A stretch of 64,000 nt of DNA from an uncultured Treponema sp. (lineage in GTDB: Bacteria > Spirochaetota > Spirochaetia > Treponematales > Treponemataceae): the NCBI GenBank assembly GCA_934691925.1, contig CAKUTI010000005.1:1-64000 (forward strand). Reading direction: 5' to 3'. Position numbers and translations under genes: made by a program. Shown one piece after another: positions 9,063 to 15,549 of the stretch (position 1 is its first letter; each line of letters starts with the position of its first letter). Below the pieces are notes generated by a model. That model saw nothing but the letters and a program-made list of their open reading frames with translations, made no database searches and was not told the origin of the DNA.

Positions 9063-10049
9063 TCACAAAACAAGAATTCTCATTCCCATTTTTGCGCTGA
9101 AAACAAACGTTCCGCTTCCTGACTTTTGGCTTGAGAGAGCGGGCTTTGAGGAATAATAGTTGTGGTAAAAATCGCCTTTTATTACGTTTCCTTTTAAAAT
9201 GCTTGAGCCAAGAATAAATTGCAACCGGCTTGAGCATTTGTAGCCGAATTCGAAATCGAATTTCAGATATTCGAAATATCCTTTTTGATAGCCGTTTAAT
9301 TGATAGCAACCTTTTTTTCGTAAATGTCTGTCGTAAGTCGCAACATAACTAAAAGGCGAAATGAATGCGCCGAATGAAAAGTCGAATTTATCTGCCAGCT
9401 GAACGCCGAATCTTAGTCCTGCAAAAAAATTAAAATACTCGCGGGCAAGGTTTATTCCGTATGTCTTGTGATAAGTCGCGTATTCAGAATTCCAGGGAAC
9501 TTCCTCGCCGTTTGTTGAATAGTCTTCTCCGCCGAAATAGCCATGTCCGTTGCCGCTTTTTATCTTGAAATATGAATAATCAAAACTTGCCGCAGGCGTA
9601 AAAAAGAATTTAACCGGCGTTTTTCTTTCTCCAAAATCTTTTTCAAAAGAGAAGCTGTAGCCGGTTTCTGCCGACAAGCTAAAACTCAGGCTGTTTTTTT
9701 CGTCGAGCTCAGAATATATGATTTTCGTTGTTCCGCTTGAATTCCAGTCAGAATCGCAAAGTGTTCCGCATGCAAGAGGCAATGCGATTTTTTCGTCTGT
9801 CTTCAGGTAAAAATTCTTGAACCCGACTTTTATTTCCGCTCCAAATTCATAAAGCGGGTTCAGCTCCCATTCCAAAAGACTTTTTACAATTTTTTCATCC
9901 TCGCTTGAATAAATGTACTCGTCGAGCTGGCCTTTGGAAACAGAAAAATACGGCGCAATAGAAAGAGAGAAATCAGATTTTGAAAATGAAAAAATTGGAG
10001 ATGATAAAAGAAGAAAAACAGAAAATATTAAAGCAGATTTTAACTTCAT
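9063..10049 (-). CDS. omptin-like outer-membrane aspartyl protease, paralogue 1
   Basis: A 328-residue exported protein with an N-terminal signal peptide (MKLKSALIFSVFLLLSSPIFS), alternating beta-barrel strands and no internal hydrophobic helix. It follows the omptin layout: G-x-L-x-E-Y-IY near residue 40, LLEWEL near 58-63, the first catalytic aspartate pair as DSDW (D99, D101), and the second pair as D240-R-H242, matching the D-x-D-W and D-x-H of OmpT (Asp83/Asp85, Asp210/His212). Omptins cleave peptides outside the outer membrane. No clear ribosome-binding site is visible. The paralogue is at 15546-16616. The family call is from my own motif alignment; sequence identity to OmpT is low. Confidence 0.75.
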   Translation of the reverse strand: MKLKSALIFSVFLLLSSPIFSFSKSDFSLSIAPYFSVSKGQLDEYIYSSEDEKIVKSLLEWELNPLYEFGAEIKVGFKNFYLKTDEKIALPLACGTLCDSDWNSSGTTKIIYSELDEKNSLSFSLSAETGYSFSFEKDFGERKTPVKFFFTPAASFDYSYFKIKSGNGHGYFGGEDYSTNGEEVPWNSEYATYHKTYGINLAREYFNFFAGLRFGVQLADKFDFSFGAFISPFSYVATYDRHLRKKGCYQLNGYQKGYFEYLKFDFEFGYKCSSRLQFILGSSILKGNVIKGDFYHNYYSSKPALSSQKSGSGTFVFSAKMGMRILVL

Positions 10050-10069
10050 TTTTGGATATAGACAAAATC

Positions 10070-10110
10070 GCCGCCCTGCAATGGAAGTTTTTTCGCAGAT
10101 GCAAGGCGGC
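10070..10110 (-). terminator. hairpin after the lipoprotein gene
   Basis: GCCGCCCTGCA (10070-10080) pairs with TGCAAGGCGGC (10100-10110), leaving a 19-base loop. On the minus strand it lies 36 bases beyond the lipoprotein stop and is followed by GATTTTG. It separates the lipoprotein from the omptin gene. Confidence 0.6.
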
Positions 10111-10145
10111 TTGTTTAGCTTGTAAGAGCTTATCTAACTTTTATA

Positions 10146-11024
10146 TTAGTCCTCAACGTAGTCAGCAGGAATTGGATTTCCTGAAATGTCTGAATATTCG
10201 ATTTTTCCTGTTGTTGTCTGACCAGCGTAAACTGTGATGTAGCGGCCGATGTCTTTCTGTGTTTTTGCCGTGAATTTTGTAGTTGAAGCAGGAATTGTTC
10301 CTGTGTCGAGAGCAGATGTTGCTTCTGCGTTCTTATAGAGACCGACTTTATAAGAGCCGTCATCATTTGCGACAACGCGAATCTGAGCAACAAGGCTTGA
10401 ATCTGTCAATGAGAAACCTGAAACTGCTTTCCATGAAGAGTCTCCTTTGACAATTGTTTTCTCATTGTTTTCAATTCTTTTAGAATTTCCATTGGCATCA
10501 TAAACATCACCGCTGAATTCTTTCTCTTTTGTGTAGTTAAAGCATGTTGAAGGAACGTTCTCGCACCAGGAAACATACCATTCAGCAGTTTTGTCTGTTG
10601 CGTTCCAGCGGACAGATGCGATTCCAAATGTGTAGAATTTTGCCTTGTCACCAAATTTTTTTGTAGTTGAATCGTATGATTCGTAGTAAGTTGTGTTTGC
10701 AGCCGTATTTACTGCAGATGTTGTCTCTTCAAGACCAAAAAGGAAGCCGTATCCTGCGGCAGAAACATAGTTTGACGAATCAGCAACAGTAGTGGCGTTG
10801 TTGATTGTAATCAAAGCGTTTGCGCTGTAATGCTTTGTTTTTGTTCCGGCAAAGCTGCGGTACAGTTTTTTGCCGTTATCGTTCTTTGTTGTGTCAGTGT
10901 TTGAAAGGCTGATTTCTTCTCCGTCAAAAGCGTCGTCGTCATCCTCGCTTTCGCCGCACGACGCAAAACCAAACACAAGCGCAGCCATAACTGCGCTACC
11001 AAAAAGGACCTTTGAAAGTTTCAT
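10146..11024 (-). CDS. surface lipoprotein, paralogue A (currently connected to promoter and start)
   Basis: A 292-residue lipoprotein of unknown function. The start at 11024 has a strong ribosome-binding site (AAGGAGATTAAAT-ATG). The signal peptide MKLSKVLFGSAVMAALVFGFASC ends in a spirochaetal lipobox with Cys23 as the lipidated residue, then an acidic tether (ESEDDDD). The mature part is rich in Ser/Thr/Asn and aromatic residues and looks beta-rich; it ends ITVYAGQTTTGKIEY, which resembles the end of the paralogue at 13401-14216 (NVYSGKTLNGTYKF). Residues 6-23 are encoded by a 54-bp segment repeated in inverted orientation in that paralogue. A promoter lies at 11125-11152. Expression may therefore depend on the orientation of the adjacent segment. 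Confidence 0.88.
   Translation of the reverse strand: MKLSKVLFGSAVMAALVFGFASCGESEDDDDAFDGEEISLSNTDTTKNDNGKKLYRSFAGTKTKHYSANALITINNATTVADSSNYVSAAGYGFLFGLEETTSAVNTAANTTYYESYDSTTKKFGDKAKFYTFGIASVRWNATDKTAEWYVSWCENVPSTCFNYTKEKEFSGDVYDANGNSKRIENNEKTIVKGDSSWKAVSGFSLTDSSLVAQIRVVANDDGSYKVGLYKNAEATSALDTGTIPASTTKFTAKTQKDIGRYITVYAGQTTTGKIEYSDISGNPIPADYVED
10956..11009 (-). repeat. left arm of a 54-bp inverted repeat pair inside the lipoprotein genes
   Basis: Read on the minus strand it runs from GTCCTTTTTGG to GCGTCGTGC and matches 13383-13436 (plus strand) at 53 of 54 positions; the one difference is T here against G there. It encodes the signal-peptide stretch VLFGSAVMAALVFGFASC. Inside it, at 10978-10997, lies a dyad: AGCGCAG, six bases, CTGCGCT. 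Confidence 0.95.
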
Positions 11025-11124
11025 ATTTAATCTCCTTGAAACCGCCTTTTGCAAGGCTTTTTATTTTCTTATATTCTAATGCAATTTTTTCAAAATCACA
11101 GCCAATATAAGAATCACATAACGG

Positions 11125-11152
11125 ATTATAAAGCAAAGATTTTTTTAGTCAA
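11125..11152 (-). promoter_or_regulatory. sigma-70 promoter of the lipoprotein expression head
   Basis: On the minus strand TTGACT (complement of 11147-11152) and TATAAT (complement of 11125-11130) are separated by 16 bases. The start codon is about 100 bases downstream, after a leader holding a small GCCTT/AAGGC hairpin. The promoter lies within the segment between the two inverted 54-bp repeats, so it would move with an inversion. Confidence 0.75.
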
Positions 11153-11398
11153 TAAATGTTGAAATAATCTTGAGCCTTTTTATTTAGCCTGAAATTCGAG
11201 TTTTAAATAAGCCGGGGGCTGAAAAGTTTTGATAGAAGTCCAGGCCGAAGCTTAGCATGTAAGCGACTATGCTATAGAAAAAATGGCGGATACTTCCAGC
11301 CTTGTGGCATTCAAGCTGAAAATTGTTTTCCAACGTTACCCGGAAGGCTCGGAGCCTTGCGGATGATAATCGCCTTTTGTTGATTTTCCCTTCCGCGC

Positions 11399-11591
11399 AA
11401 AAAGATTATGCTGAGCGTACAATAGCAAAATGTTGAGCGTGCAAAAAAATTATGCTGACCGCCCAATAGCAAAATATTGAGCGTAGATAAAGATTTTGCT
11501 GAGCGTACAACAGCAAAATATTGAGCGTAGATAAAGATTATGCTGACCGTCCAGCAACAAAATCTTGAGCGTGGATAAAGATTATGCTTGA
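11399..11591. repeat. about 4.4 tandem copies of a 44-bp unit, each a dimer of related 22-bp halves
   Basis: The unit runs AAGATTATGCTGAGCGT then ACAATAGC then AAAATATTGAGCGT then AGATA, with small changes between copies. Each unit contains two TGAGCGT (or TGACCG) motifs about 22 bp apart, and one copy folds as ATTTTGCTG/CAGCAAAAT. The period is not a multiple of three, so it is not a protein repeat. It sits in an 800-bp gene-free stretch (11153-11934) inside the putative invertible segment. The rest of that stretch shows nothing recognisable to me. Confidence 0.85.
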
Positions 11592-11934
11592 TAGCCAAAG
11601 AGCAAAAAACGCTCATTTCATGGCAATCCTTTAAGCTTTCTTGCCGTCAGGACAAATAAGGCTTTGCGTTTTTTTTTTGTAAATTTTTGCTGGAACTCGA
11701 AATTCAGGCTATTTATTTTCAAGAAATCTTTTATGCGGCAATTTTTAAACAAAATGCGCCATTCTAAATTTTTGTTCAAGAAACTTAGCTGACTGATTTT
11801 TAGAGAAGACTACGAGGCTGCCACATAGTCTAGATTATGACATTAATATACGGCTTTTGTCCGTGTCGGAAGTTTCAAGCAAAGAAGCATGTTCAGTATT
11901 AAGAGCGTTGCTGCAAGCGAAAAAACAAGATAAT

Positions 11935-12585
11935 TTACTGATATATTCCGTTTTTCCACTTTTCGCCGCTTCTATTTTTCGGCTTGAATCTTCCTGTGTA
12001 GGCAAGGTAGCGGTAGAGGGTGCCTGCCGAAACTCCGACTTCACGCGCGATTTTCTGCTTTGAAATTCCGTTTTTCAAAAGGCTGTCGATTTTTAGGCTT
12101 TGCGATTCGCACTTTTGGTTTAATTCCCCGCGTATTCCTTTCTTGCGCCCCAGATGTTTTCCGGAAGCCTTTCTTGCGGCTAGAGCTTCCTTTGTCCTCT
12201 GGCTTATAAGGTTTCTTTCGATTTCCGCAGAAAGACCGAACGCGAACGCCAGCACTTTTGACTGAATTCCGTTGTCCAGCGTGAAATTTTCCTTTATTGT
12301 CCTAAGACTGCATTTTTTTGTAATGCAGATGTTAAGAATCTCCATAATCATAAACAGATTTCGCCCAAGCCTTGAAAGCTCCGCGCAGATTATCGTGTCG
12401 TTCTCGCTGATTTTTGAAAGAAGCTCGCCGAGCCGCCGTTTTGTGTAGCTTTTTGTTCCGCTGATTGTCTCTTCAATCCAGCCGTCGATTCTGATTTTGT
12501 TTGCCTCGCACCATCTTGAAATCTCAAAGCGCTGGTTTTCAACAGTCTGCCTGTCAGTGCTCACGCGGATATAACCGTAATTCAT
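11935..12585 (-). CDS. serine recombinase, Mpi-type DNA invertase
   Basis: Small serine recombinase (216 residues). The start at 12585 has AGGAGA 7 bases upstream; longer readings start in non-coding sequence. The catalytic Ser9 lies in YIRVSTD (R7), followed by the family arginines of LSRLGRN (R72, R75), and a C-terminal helix-turn-helix (NGISKQKIAREVGVSAGTLYRYL). The stretches QTVENQRFEI, WIEETISGTK and KVLAFAFGLSAEIERNLI closely match, from memory, the Mpi family, whose Bacteroides member inverts many promoters. It is transcribed away from brnT and lies between two inverted 54-bp repeats, so these are its likely local substrates. A resolvase or transposon recombinase role is less likely, since no transposase is nearby. 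Confidence 0.9.
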   Translation of the reverse strand: MNYGYIRVSTDRQTVENQRFEISRWCEANKIRIDGWIEETISGTKSYTKRRLGELLSKISENDTIICAELSRLGRNLFMIMEILNICITKKCSLRTIKENFTLDNGIQSKVLAFAFGLSAEIERNLISQRTKEALAARKASGKHLGRKKGIRGELNQKCESQSLKIDSLLKNGISKQKIAREVGVSAGTLYRYLAYTGRFKPKNRSGEKWKNGIYQ

Positions 12586-12760
12586 AATTTTCTCCTGCTG
12601 ATTTTTGCATAGAGTTTTATCATAGAACTGCGGATTACAAAAATCAAAAATAGAGAAATGGTTTATTGCTTGTTTCCATAGAGATGTCCATTTTTCTTTG
12701 AATTTCCTTGCCAAAATACAAAGAAGAAATACAATATGAATATACAAAAAAGGTCCTTTT

Positions 12761-13066
12761 ATGACAGTTATTCAAGGTAATTTTGAATGGGATAGTGAAA
12801 AAAACGAAATAAACAAAAGAAAGCATGGATTTTCTTTTGAAGAAATTCTTGAAGTTTTCAATGACCCTTTTTTCATTGAAAAAGTTGATTTTGAACATTC
12901 AATGCTTGATGAAGAAAGACTCATCGGTATTGGAAATATAAACGGAATTGTCGTGATTACGACAGTTTATACGGAAAGAGAAAGAACAAGGATAATTTCT
13001 TCCAGACTTGCGACAAAAAAAGAGGAGGCTTTTTATTATGAACAACGAAAAAACTTTAACCGCTGA
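12761..13066 (+). CDS. brnT: BrnT family ribonuclease toxin
   Basis: A 101-residue type II toxin that in the BrnTA family cuts RNA and stops growth. The family pattern is visible: FEWDSEKNEINKRKHGFSFEEILEVF at the start, then a central LIGIGNINGIVVITTVYTER and a closing RIISSRLATKKEEAFYYE. AAAGGTCC precedes the ATG. The toxin gene comes first and overlaps the antitoxin gene by 29 bases, the usual BrnTA order. It lies inside the segment bounded by the inverted 54-bp repeats and could stabilise it. Confidence 0.9.
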   Translation: MTVIQGNFEWDSEKNEINKRKHGFSFEEILEVFNDPFFIEKVDFEHSMLDEERLIGIGNINGIVVITTVYTERERTRIISSRLATKKEEAFYYEQRKNFNR

Positions 13067-13295
13067 AAGACTTGCTGAAATCAAAGAAAAAGGAATCGAT
13101 TTTTCAGACATCCCTGAAATTACAGATTTTTCCGGATTTAAACCGCGCCATCCCGAATATTTCAAGCCAAAAAGAGAACAGGTTTCAATCAGAATGAGCA
13201 AGTATCTAGTTGACCATTTCAAGGCAATGGGAAAGGGGTGGCAAACAAAAGTCAATGATTTTTTAATGGATTCTGTAAACAAGGGGTTGATTTAA
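13038..13295 (+). CDS. brnA: BrnA family antitoxin
   Basis: An 85-residue antitoxin. The start at 13038 is set by GAGGAGG 10 bases upstream; an earlier ATG at 13008 has no such site. The C-terminal part, VSIRMSKYLVDHFKAMGKGWQTKVNDFLMD, is the ribbon-helix-helix-like DNA-binding region of BrnA proteins. It should neutralise BrnT and repress the operon. It overlaps the toxin frame by 29 bases. The 13296-13382 stretch that follows lacks a promoter or ribosome-binding site for the downstream lipoprotein frame. Confidence 0.88.
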   Translation: MNNEKTLTAERLAEIKEKGIDFSDIPEITDFSGFKPRHPEYFKPKREQVSIRMSKYLVDHFKAMGKGWQTKVNDFLMDSVNKGLI

Positions 13296-13382
13296 TCGTT
13301 TTTTTGAACAATTACATTATTGCAAATATCAAAGCGGCAAATTAATTTCTTTTTATTTGAAAATTGACTATGCAGCTTTATT

Positions 13383-13436
13383 GTCCTTTTTGGTAGCGCA
13401 GTGATGGCTGCGCTTGTGTTTGGTTTTGCGTCGTGC
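13383..13436 (+). repeat. right arm of the 54-bp inverted repeat pair
   Basis: It matches the complement of 10956-11009 at 53 of 54 positions. It contains the dyad AGCGCAG (13395-13401) and CTGCGCT (13408-13414) with a six-base centre, the size and symmetry expected of a serine-recombinase crossover site. The single mismatch (13403) is two bases left of the dyad midpoint. Confidence 0.95.
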
Positions 13437-14216
13437 TCGGAAGATGATGATGACGAGTTCAACCTCATTTCTGGGAGCGGCAACAATTATTCTGTTTCTT
13501 ACACAAATACAGAATCAAGCAATGTTCGTGGATATGACACAACTGCAACAAAACATAGAGGCGCACTTACTCAAATAACATTCAACAAGGATTCACTTGA
13601 TTGTAATGGTGCAATGGCTTTTATTTGGGATTTGGAATCAAACTCAGGACGATCTGCAAAAGACCCGCGTGTATTCAATATCGCAGGATTGAGAATTGTT
13701 AAAAATTCTACAAGTTATTATGCACAGCCATATGTTTCTGTTTATAAAGATATCACAAATATTCAGGAAATAAACTTGGGTGCGGATTCAGGAAACCTTG
13801 CAGAAGGAAGTTCTGCAACAGAAAAAGAAATCTTAAAACTTTCAACTGAAAACCAGTTCTCTGTTACTCCTGATTCAACAACAGGAGCTGTAACTGTAAC
13901 AATCAATGCTTATGAAGAAACTGATTCTGCTGGAGCTTACACTGGCAACTACCTTGTAGACTTCTATTCTGGAGCAGTAGACGAAAACAATCTTCCATCT
14001 TCAAAAGCTGCAAAATCAGAAACAATTACTTACAAACAAATGGGATATAAAGCATATGATTCAACGGCAACAGATAAAACAAATATGCTTGCTTCTGACA
14101 ACAGAATTCCTCAAAAAACAAATGCTGTTTATGCAAATGTCTACAGTGGAAAAACATTGAATGGAACATATAAATTTATAAAAACTTATTCTGACGCAGA
14201 AGTTGTTGAAGAGTAA
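13401..14216 (+). CDS. surface lipoprotein, paralogue B, open frame without a usable start (putative silent copy)
   Basis: The frame is open from 13368 to 14216 and reads LCSFIVLFGSAVMAALVFGFASC-SEDDDDEF, so signal peptide and lipobox are intact from V on, but there is no ATG, GTG or TTG before the internal GTG at 13401. Using that would give a truncated signal peptide with no ribosome-binding site. Against paralogue A the start region reads ATGCAGCTTTATT-GTCC instead of ATGAAACTTTCAAAG-GTCC, which puts the ATG out of frame. The remaining 260 codons have no stop or frameshift and keep a composition like A, arguing for a preserved silent cassette rather than decay. Weak translation from 13401 or 13404 cannot be excluded. 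Confidence 0.7.
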   Translation: MMAALVFGFASCSEDDDDEFNLISGSGNNYSVSYTNTESSNVRGYDTTATKHRGALTQITFNKDSLDCNGAMAFIWDLESNSGRSAKDPRVFNIAGLRIVKNSTSYYAQPYVSVYKDITNIQEINLGADSGNLAEGSSATEKEILKLSTENQFSVTPDSTTGAVTVTINAYEETDSAGAYTGNYLVDFYSGAVDENNLPSSKAAKSETITYKQMGYKAYDSTATDKTNMLASDNRIPQKTNAVYANVYSGKTLNGTYKFIKTYSDAEVVEE

Positions 14217-14237
14217 TCTTTAGCCGCACATTCTTGC

Positions 14238-14271
14238 AAAAAGGCGTTCTCAAACGGGAAGCCTTTTTTAT
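14238..14271 (+). terminator. intrinsic terminator after lipoprotein B
   Basis: AAAAAGGC-TTC pairs with GAA-GCCTTTTTTA around an ACGG-containing loop, about 20 bases after the stop at 14216. A complete terminator behind a frame with no start supports the view that the copy is meant to be transcribed at times. Confidence 0.75.
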
Positions 14272-14343
14272 TCACTCGTTATGCTTTTACGGAGATTTCA
14301 AGCCGCACTTGAAATCTCCGCAAGTTTTTATTAGTCTGTATTT

Positions 14344-15549
14344 ATGATCGAGCGTGCAATTTCAACCTATGTAAAAGAATGTGTCGAAGAATATTATTCC
14401 GTAGCAGTTTTTGGACCTAGACAGTGCGGAAAAACAACTTTGGTTCAATCTCTTTTCCCCAATTTTTCATATGCAAACCTTGAAGACATGAATACAAGGA
14501 TGCTTGCAAAAAATGACCCCGAAGAGTTTTTCACACGTTTTCAAGAGCCTGTAATAATCGATGAAATTCAGCGCGTGCCGGAGCTTCTAAGCGCCGTTCA
14601 AGTCAGAATCGACAAATCCAAAAAGAAAGGTCAGTATATAATCACGGGAAGCCAGCAGATTCCGCTAAAAAACACCGTTTCACAATCGCTCGCTGGAAGA
14701 ATCGCGATTATACAAATGCAGCCATTGTCAGTTGCGGAACTTAAAAACAGCGGAATTGTTCTTGAACGTGACATTCAGCTTGTTTCAGGCTGCATGCCTT
14801 TTCTTTATTCTGAGAGCGGACACAAACCTTTTGAATACTATAAAAACTATGTTCAAACCTATCTTGAAAGAGATGTTGCGCAAATCGGAGCTGTACAGGA
14901 TTTAATGCGATTTGAGAATTTTATGAGGCTCCTTGCAGGAAGAACAGGTCAGCTTGTCAACAATTCAGCAATTTCCACAGAAGTCGGTGTTTCAAGCACA
15001 ACAATCGGCTCATGGCTCTCGATTCTTGAAGCTTCCCATTTGGTTCATATTCTCCGTCCATGGTATAAAAACCGCACAAGTCAGGTTGTGAAAACTCCGA
15101 AAGTTTATTTTTGCGATACAGGGCTGGTTTCTTATCTGCTTGGAATCGAGACTCCAGAGCAAATGCAAAGAGACCCGCTAATGGGAAATATCTTTGAGAA
15201 TCTTGTTGTAGAAGAGGCTTTAAAAACAAGATTCAGCTACGGAGCAGAACCGAATTTATATTTTTTCAGGAACAGCAGCGGTCTTGAAGTTGACCTTATA
15301 CTAAAGGAAAACAGCAAGCTGAATTTGTTTGAAGTAAAAAGCGGAAAAGCCCTAAATGACGAATTCACAAAAAATATGCTCAAATTCTCCGTCCAGAATA
15401 AATTGGAGCATGAAGCAGGCAGCCCAAAGGGAACTGTTATTTATTCAGGAGAAAACTACAGTCTTTACAAAGATTTCGCATATGTTAATTTTCATGATAT
15501 GGCAAACCTGTTTGCCCCAAAAACACAGCCTTTCACGCTTTCTTTCTAA
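14344..15549 (+). CDS. AAA-type ATPase with DUF4143 C-terminal domain
   Basis: A 401-residue member of the widespread ATPase plus DUF4143 family. Walker A is FGPRQCGKTT near residues 21-30 and Walker B is VIIDEIQRVP near 73-82; an arginine-finger region follows at ITGSQQIPL and LAGRIAII. The C-terminal half contains the restriction-like core EVDLILKE...LNLFEVKSGK. The biological role of the family is unknown; many copies sit in accessory DNA. The gene lies just outside the putative invertible region. Its last codon overlaps the 3' end of the opposing omptin-like gene by 4 bases. There is no visible strong ribosome-binding site. Confidence 0.88.
   Translation: MIERAISTYVKECVEEYYSVAVFGPRQCGKTTLVQSLFPNFSYANLEDMNTRMLAKNDPEEFFTRFQEPVIIDEIQRVPELLSAVQVRIDKSKKKGQYIITGSQQIPLKNTVSQSLAGRIAIIQMQPLSVAELKNSGIVLERDIQLVSGCMPFLYSESGHKPFEYYKNYVQTYLERDVAQIGAVQDLMRFENFMRLLAGRTGQLVNNSAISTEVGVSSTTIGSWLSILEASHLVHILRPWYKNRTSQVVKTPKVYFCDTGLVSYLLGIETPEQMQRDPLMGNIFENLVVEEALKTRFSYGAEPNLYFFRNSSGLEVDLILKENSKLNLFEVKSGKALNDEFTKNMLKFSVQNKLEHEAGSPKGTVIYSGENYSLYKDFAYVNFHDMANLFAPKTQPFTLSF

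Larger units (their letters stand above)
11010..13382. mobile_element. putative invertible segment carrying promoter, start codon, DNA invertase and toxin-antitoxin genes
   Basis: The 2,373 bp between the two 54-bp inverted repeats. Its left end carries the promoter, leader, ribosome-binding site and first five codons (ATGAAACTTTCAAAG) that now feed lipoprotein A. Its right end (13296-13382) has no promoter, no ribosome-binding site and no in-frame start for lipoprotein B. Between them lie a tandem repeat, an Mpi-type serine recombinase and brnTA. Flipping the segment would join the expression head in frame to lipoprotein B, giving MKLSK-VLFGSAV and a 282-residue protein. The repeat structure is seen directly; invertibility is inferred. 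Confidence 0.6.

Noticed and set aside
11311-11616. A 101-codon open frame on the minus strand across the 44-bp tandem repeat
   Set aside because: The 44-bp period shifts the frame at each copy, the protein is Cys/Ile/Leu-rich with no start signal, and the repeat explains the open frame.
12745-12757. AAAGGTCCTTTT before brnT as a third recombination site, since it resembles the start of the 54-bp repeat
   Set aside because: Only about 12 bases match, it serves as the brnT ribosome-binding site, and the dyad core of the repeat is missing.
14344-15549. The ATPase as a transposition or restriction ATPase linked to the inversion system
   Set aside because: It lies outside the repeats, belongs to a family found in many unrelated contexts, and shows no partner transposase.
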